From Azolla caroliniana (Eukaryota; Polypodiophyta): a DNA stretch of 64,000 bases. The translations under genes were made by a program, and so were the position numbers. Positions within the stretch are counted from its first letter, which is position 1. Each line of letters opens with the position of its first letter. Positions 53,221 to 63,439 of the stretch are shown here, one piece after another. The stretch is from contig JBHGNT010000020.1 in assembly GCA_043228905.1 (NCBI GenBank), positions 12,400,001 to 12,464,000 of the forward strand. Direction: 5' to 3'. The notes beneath the pieces are model-generated. The model did not search any database and had not been told where the DNA came from. It saw nothing but the letters and a program-made list of their open reading frames with translations.

Positions 53221-54767
53221 TGTTGTTGTTCAAAATATGTAATTGAACCGAGACATTATCGATGTTGTAAACGTGAATGTCCGGATCAAGTACACAATAA
53301 AATAGAGTAGAACAAGACAACTCGGATATTGATGGACACGAGGAAACAATCAAGAGGGATTGTTTTTTTACACATTGAATAAAATGAGTACAGTCGTTCA
53401 GTACAAATGTAATTAAATGATGAACCCAATCAATAGATAAAGAAGAGCTTTTATTATAGAACCAAGGATAACCCAGTATTACATCAATGGTACAAAGATT
53501 CATTACATGGAAGTCTACTTCCTCTATATAAGTGTCAATAGAGATTCGTAATGAATGAATCGCCCTGTTGATGTATTGTACTCTTCCATTAGCCAAGTGC
53601 ACCGTGTAGGTGTGATCACTTACGGTGGGTTGGATTCCCCATATCTGAACCAAACGATCATTCACAAAGTTGTGTGAGCTTCCCAAATTAAACAAAAATT
53701 GTACGGGAGATCCATTGATATACCCGTTTGCACATAGTAAATCATTGGGACCCAATACATAGTGAGAGAAAGAACATTGACAATTACTTAAATGATCTGT
53801 ATATACCCGAAGGACATTGGGAATCTGACCTTTATGTTTTGCAGCTTTAACTTTGTTGTCGTGCTCTTTCCGTTGGAGCTTTCGACATTGCTCTTTTGTA
53901 TGACCCTTCTTTTTGCAGAATACGCAAAAAGGATGTTGTCGCTTACAATCGCGATCCATGAATTTGTTGGGTGTCTTGCGTTTCCTAGCGAATTGCGACT
54001 GCTTAGTCCCGGGTGCTTCGTTGGGTTTGTTGTGATCCTTCTTCAAAGTGCGTTGATAGCGAAGATCTATTTCAACGGCCTCTTCGAAGGATTTTGGATC
54101 CTTATCGTGCACTATCCAATGATAGTCCGAATTGGGGATGCCATTGACAAAACAAGCTATTAACCAATTGTCCCCTTGTAGTCCCGATTTTTGGATTTAG
54201 GTTCTAGCATGGTGGACATAGTCTTCTAGCGAGAAAAACTTCCTGCTAGAGAGGTTCATTAAAGCTTGTGCTGCCTCAATTTGAGAGGGAGGTTGCAGAA
54301 ATTGCACCTTGAAAACTGTGACAAAATCTGTCCAAGTATCGGGCAATTTCCCCAAAGTACGGAGCCCACGCCACTAGGTGGCGGCCTTACCCCCTAGTTC
54401 TCGGCTGACATATGCAATCTTCGTACTATTTGGCATGGGATAGAGCTCAAAATGAGACTCCCATCGGCCCAGGCACGTGCAGATTGCTTCTTCGGTTCTT
54501 TCCTTTTTTTCTCCCGTAAATGGCTTAATGACAAACGATGGTTCACCCTGTCGCTCATCAGGTCTATTAGTCTCACGTTGTAGACTAATGAATGACACGT
54601 GCCTTGAGAGCACTTTGAGATTGCCGAAGTTTGGTCATTTGTTGAGCGGTGAAACTAAGGTATTGGGTTATTTGCAAAAAATATATCTCAATGGACATTT
54701 GTCCAGGAGGATTCCCTTGAGTTCCTTCCACTTGAGCGGATGACATCGGGTCGTTATTTTGAGCCAT
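53204..54767 (-). pseudogene. Element C gag and protease
   Basis: Gag starts at ATG 54767 (MAQNNDPMSSAQ). Later parts show SFEEAVEIDLRYQRTLKK and a zinc knuckle CVFCKKKGHTKEQC near 53900-53940. The protease has FLFNLGSSHNFVNDRL where active chromovirus proteases have D-S-G, so the catalytic Asp is Asn. 53204-54112 is one open frame; the N-terminal half is broken by stops near 54610 and 54375. Confidence 0.85.
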
Positions 54768-55500
54768 TAAATGATTATTTCTAGAAAAGAAATAGGATAA
54801 GATTAGAGAGATAGTCATAACATCATGCATGTTGTAAACATATCATGGGCGAACATTAATCAATATCATTATCTCACGTCAATACCCCTCTAGACGTATG
54901 AGATGAGGATCAAGATCAGGTTACTATGGTAACACAAAGGTGTCTTAAAAACCATGGGGGTGACAAATGAATGTCTTTCCCTTATCTCTATATCGATTTT
55001 GTATGGCGGCTCCCCGAGGCTCAACCATGTATGTCCACATCATGAGTAGTTTATACACGAAAAAAATGTTAACAATAAACTATGTTTTTGTGCCCACATA
55101 TGTGGTTTCGGCTCTTTAAGTCCTATTACGAGGACCCTGAAGTGCACTTAGACCTCAAATCTAAACATGTGTTATAGTCATATGTATCAACGATGTTGTA
55201 TGGTCTTGGTCATATTTGAACTCGAGACCTCGAGAACAAATGCATTAAACACTTGAGCCAACCAAGTAGGTTGCTCTTCTTGAATGTTTAATGTTTCATG
55301 CATATAAGAGATATGCGAGACATTTGCCCATATATGGTTTTTTAAAAGAAACATATATGTCAAGAGTCCTTATTTCGCCCTCCTTTACTACAAAATATGT
55401 TGGTATGTTACCTAACCTCAAGTCTCGTAATTACGATGGCATACGCCAAAATGCAACCTAATGGTCAAGCCAAATGAGCCCTCTTTTCGTAGTAGGCCCA
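54768..55500 (-). other. Element C leader, gag-proximal part
   Basis: Noncoding sequence between gag and the insertion site of D. It contains a tRNA-like stretch on the minus strand near 55205-55270 (TTGGCTCAAGTG and GAGTTCAAAT), weakly SINE-like. Confidence 0.5.
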
Positions 55501-55559
55501 TGTAAAGAATCAAGAGATGGATTCTTATAAAGCGGAATAGGTGTGAACTGTGTGTGTGT

Positions 55560-55612
<53 letters not shown>

Positions 55613-55924
55613 AGATAGAGACAGACAGACAGACAGAGTATACGCAAGGTTAAGTATATTAGCAAAGGAGAAAGACTCAACACTATACAAGGTGGGAGGA
55701 GGGTGCTTTATGTAGTCACCCTCTCTCTTCATTAACTACAAGACTCATGGAGCATGGGGAATGTGAAAGCTCATAAGTTATGTGTCATAGAATATGATTT
55801 TATGACTCATACTAAACGCTAGAATACAAAGTGGTGACATAATGGTGACTTTTGACCGTTGGAGTGTCTCTTCACTCTCAAGGTGAGTTCACACACTAGA
55901 CCAAGTTGAGCTTGATTCTCAGCA
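55501..55924 (-). repeat. 3' LTR of element D
   Basis: 424 bp, on the element strand TGCTGAGAATC...GATTCTTTACA. Includes a (TG)n microsatellite at 55549-55610 and (ACAG)n after it, longer than in the 5' LTR, which accounts for the length difference. Confidence 0.95.
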
Positions 55925-56196
55925 CGCCCCCTCAAGCTCAAGTCGGGTCGGTTTTAGACGGTATCCGAAATCCGCTTCATTTCACGTTCGGGAGTCCACG
56001 TCGAGTCACGTCTACTCGCTTTATGCGGAGTTGCGGAATCCATGCTCCAGCTTGCGTTGTGCGTAGTTATGAAGTTTGTGCTTCGGCTTGCGTCTTTCTT
56101 CGCAGCTTTGCGCGGTAGATCGGCTCTTCCCTGCTACGTTGCGTGGTTGTAGAATCCACGCGTTATTGCGTAGTGCGCGGTTGCGGAATCTACGCT

Positions 56197-57335
56197 TTAT
56201 TGTGTAGTGTCTTCAGTACTCCCTCTCAAGCTTGGCAGGTCAGGGATCGTTAATCCGAGATCGGTCATGAATTGCCATAGCTTGTCAGCTCCTAAGGCTT
56301 TAGTGAAGATGTCGGCCGTTTGAAGATTGGTGCTAATGTGTTGTAGGTCGACATCGCCAGCCAGAACGCGCTCTTGGATGAAGTCATAGTGCACTTCGAT
56401 GTGCTTTGTCCGGCGTGGAACACCGAGTTCCGAGCCAGATAGATATTGCTCATGTTGTCGCAGTAAAGGGAAATCGGATCCTTGATGGGTACGCCCAGAT
56501 CCTTCAAAATCCTCTTGAGCCATATGGCTTCACACGCAGCTACGACTGCACCCCTGTATTCCGCCTCCGTACTCGAAAGAGCGACGGTAGGCTGCTTCTT
56601 GCTACTCCAGGATATTGCTCCGCTGCCGAGGGAGAAAACAAATCCGGAGGTTGATCTTCTATCAACTTTGTAGTCGGCCCAATCGGCGTTTGTGTACCCC
56701 TCGAGTTGTATTGGCATCGTGGTCTTGTAGAGGATGTTGCAATCCATTGTGCCGCTCAAGTAGCGTAGAACTTGATTAGCGCAATCCAAGTGAGTATCAC
56801 GCGGAGTTTGCATGAATTGGCTAAGGAGACCAACCGGATAACTGAGATCGGGTCGTTTGATCGTGAGGTAGATGAGACTCCCGATGAGTTGCCGATACTG
56901 AGTCGGCTCACACGCTTTGGTGCCGGAGTTCGCATCTAGTTTGAGATTGCGATCGAGCGGGGTTGTCGCGGATTTGCACTTAGCCATCCCGAAGTTGTAT
57001 AACAAGTTGAGGATGTAGTGCCGTTGAGAGATCATGATTCCGGCCAGAGTCCGAATTACCTCGATGCCGAGGAAGTAGTGGAGCTCCTTCATGTCCGTCA
57101 TCTCGAACTTGTCAGAAAGGAGGGATTTGACTTTATTGATTTCGACGAGATGCTCACCTCCAATGACTAGGTCATCCACATATAAAATGATGACGATCGG
57201 ACTTGTGGAATCGCTTCGTATGTAGAGGGAGTTGTCCGATTTTGACATACGGAAGCCGATTTGATGAAGATATTGCGTTATCTTCGAATGCCAAGCACGC
57301 GGTGCTTGCTTGAGGCCGTAGAGTGGCTTCTCGAG
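56197..57335 (-). pseudogene. Element D reverse transcriptase C-terminus and RNase H
   Basis: After a TGA at 57333-57335 (Arg expected, KAVC-x-LEKPLYG) the frame has shifted; from 57248 it is open: VIILYVDDLVIGGEH with catalytic YVDD, ELHYFLGIEV, SLIYLTIKRPDLSYPVGLLSQFM, then RNase H GYTNADWADYKVDRRSTSGF, SSTEAEYRGAVVAACEAIWL. The usual (S/T)DADWAG has become TNADWAD, which may disable RNase H. One frameshift near the end (about 56300-56410). Confidence 0.92.
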
Positions 57336-58830
57336 TCAGCAAACCGCTTTCGGATGGGTGCTCGAGTTGAAGTCGGGTGGTTGGATCATGTACACCTCCT
57401 CTTCTAATTCACCTTGTAGAAAGGCGTTCTTGACGTCCATTTGATGGAGGTGCCACCCTTTCGTCGCGGCAAGCGCAATTACGGTCCGCACCGTCGTCAT
57501 CTTTGCCATCGGGGCAAAGGTCTCTTCGTAGTCAACGCCATGCGTCTGAGCGTATCCTTTCGCTACGAGTCGAGCTTTGTAGCGGTTTACGGAGCCATCG
57601 ACATTATACTTCACCTTGTAGATCCATCTGCATCCGATCAACTTTTTGTGTGGTGAGGTGGAAACGAGATCCCACATCTCGTTCTTCCGTAGTTCCTGCA
57701 TCTCCTCGTTCATTGCTTCGATCCATCGCGGGTCCTTCGCGGCTTCCGAAAAGGTTTCCGACTCCCGTACTATCGCTACCTTCATCATAAAGGCGTAATG
57801 GTACGCCATATAATCGTTGTAGCCGAATCGGCTTACGGGGTTTTTTCCACGGGTGGATCGGCGGAGCTTTTCATTTGTAGAGATGAGGTCTTTCTTAGCT
57901 CCGATTGGTACCTCGAAACCGCCGAACTCACTGTCAAGTGAGTGAGTCGACTCATCGTCATTGAAGCGATCGTCTTCGTATTCCGACATTTTCGCCTTGC
58001 CTTTGTCCATCTTCGGGCTAGGCGGTGATGTGCTTTGATCGCTCAAAGGCTCTTGTGGTCCACTCAATCGGGTCGTGATCAGACTTTCTTCGAATATGCG
58101 CATAAGGTGATCTTCATCCTCGATCTCTTGTTCGGCGAATTCCGGGTCGAGCGAAGTCGGAGTTGGAGTTGTCTCTGGTGCGTACCAAGATGCGGACTCG
58201 TCAAAAACAACGTCTCGACTTACTCGAGATTTTCGAGTTGAGGGGTTGTAGCACTTGTACCCCTTTTGCTCCAATGAGTATCCTACGAGGATACATTTCT
58301 CCGACATCGGGTCAAGCTTTTGACGCTTCTCGTCGGGGATGTGCACGTACGCTATCGCGCCGAATATCCGGATGTGCGATAAGTCCGGCTTCTTTCCAAA
58401 GTATTTTTCGTGCGGAGTGACCTCATGCACGCCGGATGTTGTGCACCGGTTCATTAGGTAGACGGCCGTATTTGCAACTTCGGCCCAATATGACTTGGGC
58501 ATATGGCTCTCGTTCATCATGGCCCGCGCTACTTCGAGGATGTGCCCATTTTTGTGCTCGGCTACTCCGTTTTGTTGCCGAGTGTGTCGGCAAGTGAATT
58601 CTCGTCGAATTCCTTCCTTTCGGAGATACGCCATGAAATCGTCTGAGAAGTACTCCTTGCCGCCATCCGATCATAGACATCGTACATGTCGGCCCGTGGC
58701 TTTCTCGACTTCATTCTTGAAATTTTGGAAGTGTCCGAACACTTCGCTCTTTCGCCGCATCGGGTAGATCCAAGTGTGCCTAGAGAAGTCATCGATGAAG
58801 AGCACGTAATATCGACATCCGCCGAATGTA
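57336..58830 (-). pseudogene. Element D integrase end and RT N-terminus
   Basis: 57336-58634 is open over 432 codons: integrase C-terminal part (EFTCRHTRQQNGVAEHKNGH, SYWAEVANTAVYLMNRC, IRIFGAIAYVHIPDEKRQKL), a linker with acidic and Pro/Ser-rich parts, and RT start (AMNEEMQELRKNEMWDLV, IYKVKYNVDGSVNRYKARLV, HQMDVKNAFLQGELEEEVYM). The catalytic Glu of integrase lies in NGVAEHKNG. The stretch 58634-58830 is frame-shifted. Confidence 0.92.
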
Positions 58831-59790
58831 GCCGTCTACGCCGGTCCCCATACGTCGGAATGGACTACGTCAAGTAGACCTTTGCTCACGTTTCGCTCTT
58901 TCGGGAATGGGTGTCGGTGTTGCTTGCCGAATTGGCATGCTTCACATACACCTTCAATCTCCTTCTCTTTGAATGTTGGGAGTCTGATGACGACTCCTTT
59001 CGATTTCATTGCTTTGAGTTTGTTGAGATTGATGTGGCTGATTCGCTTGTGCCATAGCTCTATGTCGGAGTCGGCTTTTGTATTCGCATACACCTTCAAT
59101 CTCCTTCTCTTTGAATGTTGGGAGTCCGATGACGACTCCTTTCGATTTCATTGCTTTGAGTTTGTTGAGATTAATGTGGCCGATTCGCTTGTGGCATAGC
59201 TCTATGTCGGAGTCGGCTTTCGTATTTTTCACGAACATGGCGGATTTCATCTCGCGTGAATCGAGAATGAACATCCGGCCCTCTCTTCGTCCGCGTGCGA
59301 TGAGTCGGCCCTCTTTTTTGATGAAGCAACCGCCTTGATTAAATCGAACTTGCATCCCTTGCTCTAAAATTTGGCCGACGGAGACCAAATTCTTTGTAAT
59401 GGTTGGTACATGCAAGACATTTTTAATGTAATTTCGCTTACCTTCTTTTCCGAACGAAACATTGCCAATGTGCCGAATCGGGTGCGTAGTGTCGTCTCCG
59501 GTTTCGACATAGCCGGGTCGGTCCGGCTCTCGAAGTTCTCAGAACCATTCTTGATGCAATGTCATATGGTTTGAGGCACCGGAATCGACGAACCATACGT
59601 CTTCCAGACCGGAGGCACTAGTTGAGGTAGCGGCCGACATAGAGTTTGCTTTATGTTTCATCATGAACATTCCGCCACGGTCGGAGTTGTGCGCATACAT
59701 TCCACCACGATTTTCGTAGTCAGAGTTGTGCCCGTACATTTTGCCACGGTCGGAGTTGTGTGAATACATTCCGCCACGATCTTCTAGTCG
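58831..59790 (-). pseudogene. Element D protease and integrase zinc finger with internal duplication
   Basis: Protease VWFVDSGASNHMTLHQEWF has an intact DSG (59539-59600). LVSVGQILEQGMQVRF and EGRMFILDSREMKS follow, then the HHCC region (ELCHKRIGHINLNKLKAM, GVCEACQFGKQHRHPF). The finger is duplicated: units 58945-59086 and 59087-59228 (142 bp each) are almost identical. As 142 is not a multiple of three the frame is lost. Confidence 0.92.
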
Positions 59791-60674
59791 GAGTTGTGCG
59801 CGTAATTCGTGAGTTGTCGGCTTGTGGAAGCCGATTCACGCATCTTCTTTCGGCACTCTTCTTCGTGGTGGTCGAGCTTTCCCCAATATTTGCATTCAGT
59901 TGCGTTTTGACAGCTTGGGCCGGAGTGGAAGCTCCCCCTTCTTGCGAAGGTTCCTCGTTGGCCTCCATTTTGCGGCCGAAATTGGGAGTTGTTGTCGTAG
60001 GTTGGACCTCGTCTGCCTTGTCCTTGGCCGAATCGGCCTCTCGCTCGTCTGCGTCCTCTTCCTCCATTAGAGTGTGTGTCGAGCATGTGGCCTTCCGACT
60101 CATTGCTCCTTGTACGCACGAGGTTTTCTTCGACCAATAGCATTGATTGGAGCTCGAAGAAGGAGGGAGATTTCTCTCGTGCTAGAACGACGGTTCGCAT
60201 CGTGCCGAACCGTCGTGCGAGGCCGCCGAGGCATATTTGCACCATCTCATCATCATCTATACTTACGCTTATTGAGCCAAGAGAGTCGCAAAGCTCCTTG
60301 ATCTTCAAGGTGTATGTCGTGATGGACATGTCCCTTTGTTGAATTTTGTTCAACTCTTGGCGGAATTGAAGCTTCCTCGCGGTCGTGTTGGCGGCGAAAA
60401 TCTTTCGTAGATTTTCCCACGCTTCCTTCGGCGTCTTGGCTTCTCGAATGTAACTGAGCATGTGGTCGTGAACACATGTCGCCAAACAATACATCACACA
60501 GCTTGCAGCTTGCTCCCATGTCGCGTATCCGGGAGCCGCTTCGGCCGGTCGGTCTTCGTGCGCTCCTTTGATGTAGCTCCAATAGCCTTGTCCGACAAGG
60601 TATTGGTGCATCTTGTACTCCCAAGATGCGAAGTTGTTTCAATCCAACTCCTCGGTAGGGAGAGCGCTCCCCAT
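59650..60674 (-). pseudogene. Element D gag
   Basis: ATG at 60674 (MGSALPTEE), then a TGA at about 60639 in place of Trp, and an open part 59784-60611: YLVGQGYWSYIKG, AWENLRKIFAANTTARKLQF, RDMSITTYTLKIKELCDSL, EMVQICLGGLARRFGTM, an Arg/Gly-rich stretch and a zinc knuckle CKYWGKLDHHEEEC whose second Cys is Trp. After it come repeats of the type MYxHNSDRGG (59650-59810). Confidence 0.9.
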
Positions 60675-60845
60675 TTGAGTATTCAGTATGTCGATTCTTC
60701 TTCTTCTTCTTCTCTCTTCGAATGCGAGCTATGTAGCGAAGCTACGATAGCGATGAGCCGGTTCTTGGTCGTCGGCGTGGAGCACAACACACGATCACGA
60801 TGAGGCGAATGGGCTAGATCGAGCTACCAAATCGCTCTAATACCA

Positions 60846-61253
60846 TGTAAAGAATCAAGAGATGGATTCTTGTGAAGCAGAATAGGTGTGAACTATGTGT
60901 GTGTGTGTGTGTGTGTGTGTGTATGAGATAGAGAGAGAGAGACTGACAGACTGACAGATTGACAGAGTATACGCAAGGTTAAGTATATTAGCAAAGGAGA
61001 AAGACTCAACACTATACAAGGTGGGAGGAGGGTGCTTTATGTAGTCACCCTCTCTCTTCATTAACTACAAGACTCATGGAGCATGGGGAATGTGAAAGCT
61101 CATAAGTTATGTGTCATAGAATATGATTCTATGACTCATACTAAATGCTAGAATACAAAGTGGTGACATAATGGTGACTTTTGACCGTTAGAGTGTCTCT
61201 TCACTCTCAAGGTAAGTTCACACACTAGACCAAGTTGACCTTGATTCTCAACA
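60846..61253 (-). repeat. 5' LTR of element D
   Basis: 408 bp, TGTTGAGAATC...GATTCTTTACA on the element strand, with a shorter (TG)n than the 3' LTR. The primer-binding site is at 60834-60845. Confidence 0.95.
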
Positions 61254-62218
61254 GCCCACATGGCCCATCACATGGTTACGTCATTACGAATGCCTCTCGT
61301 AAGAATGATCTCATGGTGGCATCATATCCATGTAACGAGGGAGGGATGTTGGATATGTGTGTCATAGGAGCGACCTCACATGAAGTGGGTCAAGCCCTAC
61401 ATACTCAACATCATTATGGCTATAGGCGTTTCTTTACGTAACGAAATATCGAAGTCACCAATGGGGATTTCAACAATAAAAAATTGTTGAAAAAAGGGAT
61501 GGTGACAATGCTATTCTCACGAAAATGTGAGGACGGCCACCAAGGTCCTTTCCCCGAAAAGGAAAACATTCGATTTAAAATCACGTAATAACTTATATAC
61601 ACATATGTATATTATCACATATATACAATCAACTACGTATACACGTGACCACATATGCCTATATTAAACAAATCGTTATATTTAATAGCAAAAAATGATG
61701 TAATCGAGATTCGTAATCGAGGCATATATACCTCTACGCACACGAGACATCCAAAAATAAGGGTCAATCGTAATACGCAATTGAGGTATTGACCTCTTAC
61801 GCATACGAAACCAAACGCATATCATTTACAACGAATTGAGGTATTGACCTCATACGCAAACGTAACATATGTTTGTGAACGTAGTACGCAATTGAGGTAT
61901 TAACCTCGTGCGCATACGACACTCATCACATATTAAATATATGTCAAATGAGGTATTGACCTCGTACACATATGTAAACGTTTTATATAACCAATTAATT
62001 ACCGCTACAACATCATTGAATCTATAAAAAAAATTACATATTAACCATACACATGATTAAATTGGGAGAAGAAAGAATAGAAAAAACAAGAAAGATTACC
62101 GAAGTTCCTTTGTTGATCCTTGTCTGCATGAAGGCCAATCGCACGTAGATCGATCGCCATCAATCAAGAACACAAAACACAACAAAAGAAACATTAGAAA
62201 ATGAGCTCAAATACCAAC
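61254..62218 (-). other. Element C leader with hairpin array
   Basis: Noncoding region between the 5' LTR/primer site of C and the copy D insertion. Five copies of the inverted repeat GAGGT-ATTG-ACCTC or variants lie at 61719-61734, 61783-61796, 61838-61851, 61894-61907 and 61950-61963. The last four are 55-56 bp apart, with shared flanks TACGCAATT and TACGCATACG. Confidence 0.75.
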
Positions 62219-62675
62219 TGTTAGAGACATGGACTAATGTAAGCATGAGATAAGGATAGAAAATAGATAAATAGATAGAAAGGAGAGAGAGAAAGAAGGG
62301 TGTCGATCCACCCGACCACCCCCGAGCGAAGGGATCGAGACAAACTCGAGCCTCAATTGGCGTCCCATACCACCGTCGTGGCATCGAGTCGTACCTGGTG
62401 TTGGCACGCTCGCTACAAGAGTTGACCCACCACAAGACAAAGTCTCGACGTAGTCAACAAGATGATGAAATGAGGGTAGCTAGGCCTCTTATTTATAACG
62501 ATACCCAAGACCCCCAGGCAAGTTCACACTTGGCCTAATGGGTTGTCTCAATCCCGAGGATTAAAAGTAATCCTCTCCTTCTTTACACTCTCATTTAACC
62601 CTCACACTTATCCACGTGTATAGAATACTACGGTAAATTCTTACCACGGGATATTATATGGTCATGGTCGTAACA
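62219..62675 (-). repeat. 5' LTR of element C
   Basis: 457 bp, partner of 50670-51125. On the element strand it ends ...GTCTCTAACA and is followed after two bases by TGGTATTTGAGC. Confidence 0.93.
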
Positions 62676-62954
62676 AACGAGGGATGAGGCGAACAGGATC
62701 AGGAAGAAGGCGTATCGGTTCTTCCTATGGAATGGGAGTATATGGAGGCATCCGAAGAACAGAAGGGAAGACCAGAAGCCGCTGTTGTCAGTGTACCACG
62801 AGAGCCCTTGGGCCAGTCACCGCGAAACGTGGGCCATGTTCAAGAAGCTGAAGGAAAAATAATGGTGGCCAGGAATGTACCATGATGCATATCAATTTGT
62901 GGCAACCTACAAAAGTTGTCAGATGCATTCCGCGATTCGGCACACAGACGAGCT
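62676..62954 (+). pseudogene. Copy A pol: segment before integrase
   Basis: RDEANRIRKKAYRFFLWNG, RETWAMFKKLKEK, a TAA at 62860-62862 (Tyr in B), WWPGMYHDAYQFVATYKSCQMHSAIRH. Matches B at 40480-40720. Interrupted at 62954 by the hAT element. Confidence 0.88.
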
Positions 62955-63439
62955 TAACAATCGATAACGGTTTGGTTTGGTTTGGTTTAGGTTTAGATTT
63001 TTATTAACGGTTCGGTTCAGTTTCAACAGTAAAAAACGGTGGTTTAAACAATTTAACGGTTTTTTTTTTTAACTTTTAAAAAAAAAACAAAATTAAAAAT
63101 TTTAAAATTTGTTTTTAAACAATCTTTTCATTTTTAGACCTTATTCTCACATTTTAGGAACATCTTAAAATTTGTAAAAAATTGAAAAAATTAAATCTTA
63201 TAAATTTTAAACAATTAAAAATTAAAATTTTGACCTATGTTGAAAACCGAAACCAAACCACGCAACCGCGGTTTTTACGGTTAAATGGTTTAACGGTTTG
63301 AAAAATGTTTCACAGTTTGGTTTAGCGGTTTCATGGTTCGGTTCGGTTCAGGTTTAAAAAAATTTAAACGGTTCAGTTACAAGTCGGTTCAGTCAAGACC
63401 CTCTCAAACCGAACCGAACCGAACCATTGCCGATTGTTA
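62955..63439. mobile_element. hAT-type MITE, 485 bp, with 8-bp target duplication
   Basis: Flanked by perfect GACGAGCT (62947-62954 and 63440-63447). Ends are inverted repeats: TAACAATCGATAACGGTTTGG at the left and TAACAATCGGCAATGGTTCGG (reverse complement) at the right, 17 of 21 matching. The middle is AT-rich (63060-63235) and both arms are built of GGTTTGGTTT/AACCGAACCG-type repeats. No coding capacity. It splits the integrase of copy A, and the flanking protein (TDELHPTYP) is continuous when one 8-bp copy is counted. Confidence 0.92.

Larger units (their letters stand above)
55501..61253 (-). mobile_element. Full-length Ty1/copia element D
   Basis: 5.75 kb with LTRs 60846-61253 (5') and 55501-55924 (3') and a perfect 5-bp target duplication GCCCA (55496-55500, 61254-61258). 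The primer site TGGTATTAGAGC directly after the 5' LTR matches the initiator-Met type with one change. A polypurine tract (GAGGGGGCG) precedes the 3' LTR. Order gag-PR-INT-RT-RH. LTRs differ by about ten substitutions outside the microsatellite, so it is younger than C, in which it sits. Confidence 0.96.
50670..62675 (-). mobile_element. Chromovirus-like Ty3/gypsy element C, deleted, holding copia element D
   Basis: LTRs 62219-62675 (5') and 50670-51125 (3'), ends TGTTAC.../...TAACA on the minus strand. The primer site TGGTATTTGAGC at about 62205-62216 resembles the initiator-Met site TGGTATCAGAGC. The flanking 5 bp are GACGA (left) and AACGA (right), one mismatch. Copy A reading continues across it (AAWT to RDEANRI). 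The internal region lacks the integrase end, any chromodomain and the polypurine tract. Element D (55501-61253) splits the leader. Confidence 0.9.

Noticed and set aside
55549-55610. Long (TG)n as a functional element
   Set aside because: Simple microsatellite in the LTR of D; the other LTR has a shorter run, as expected from slippage.
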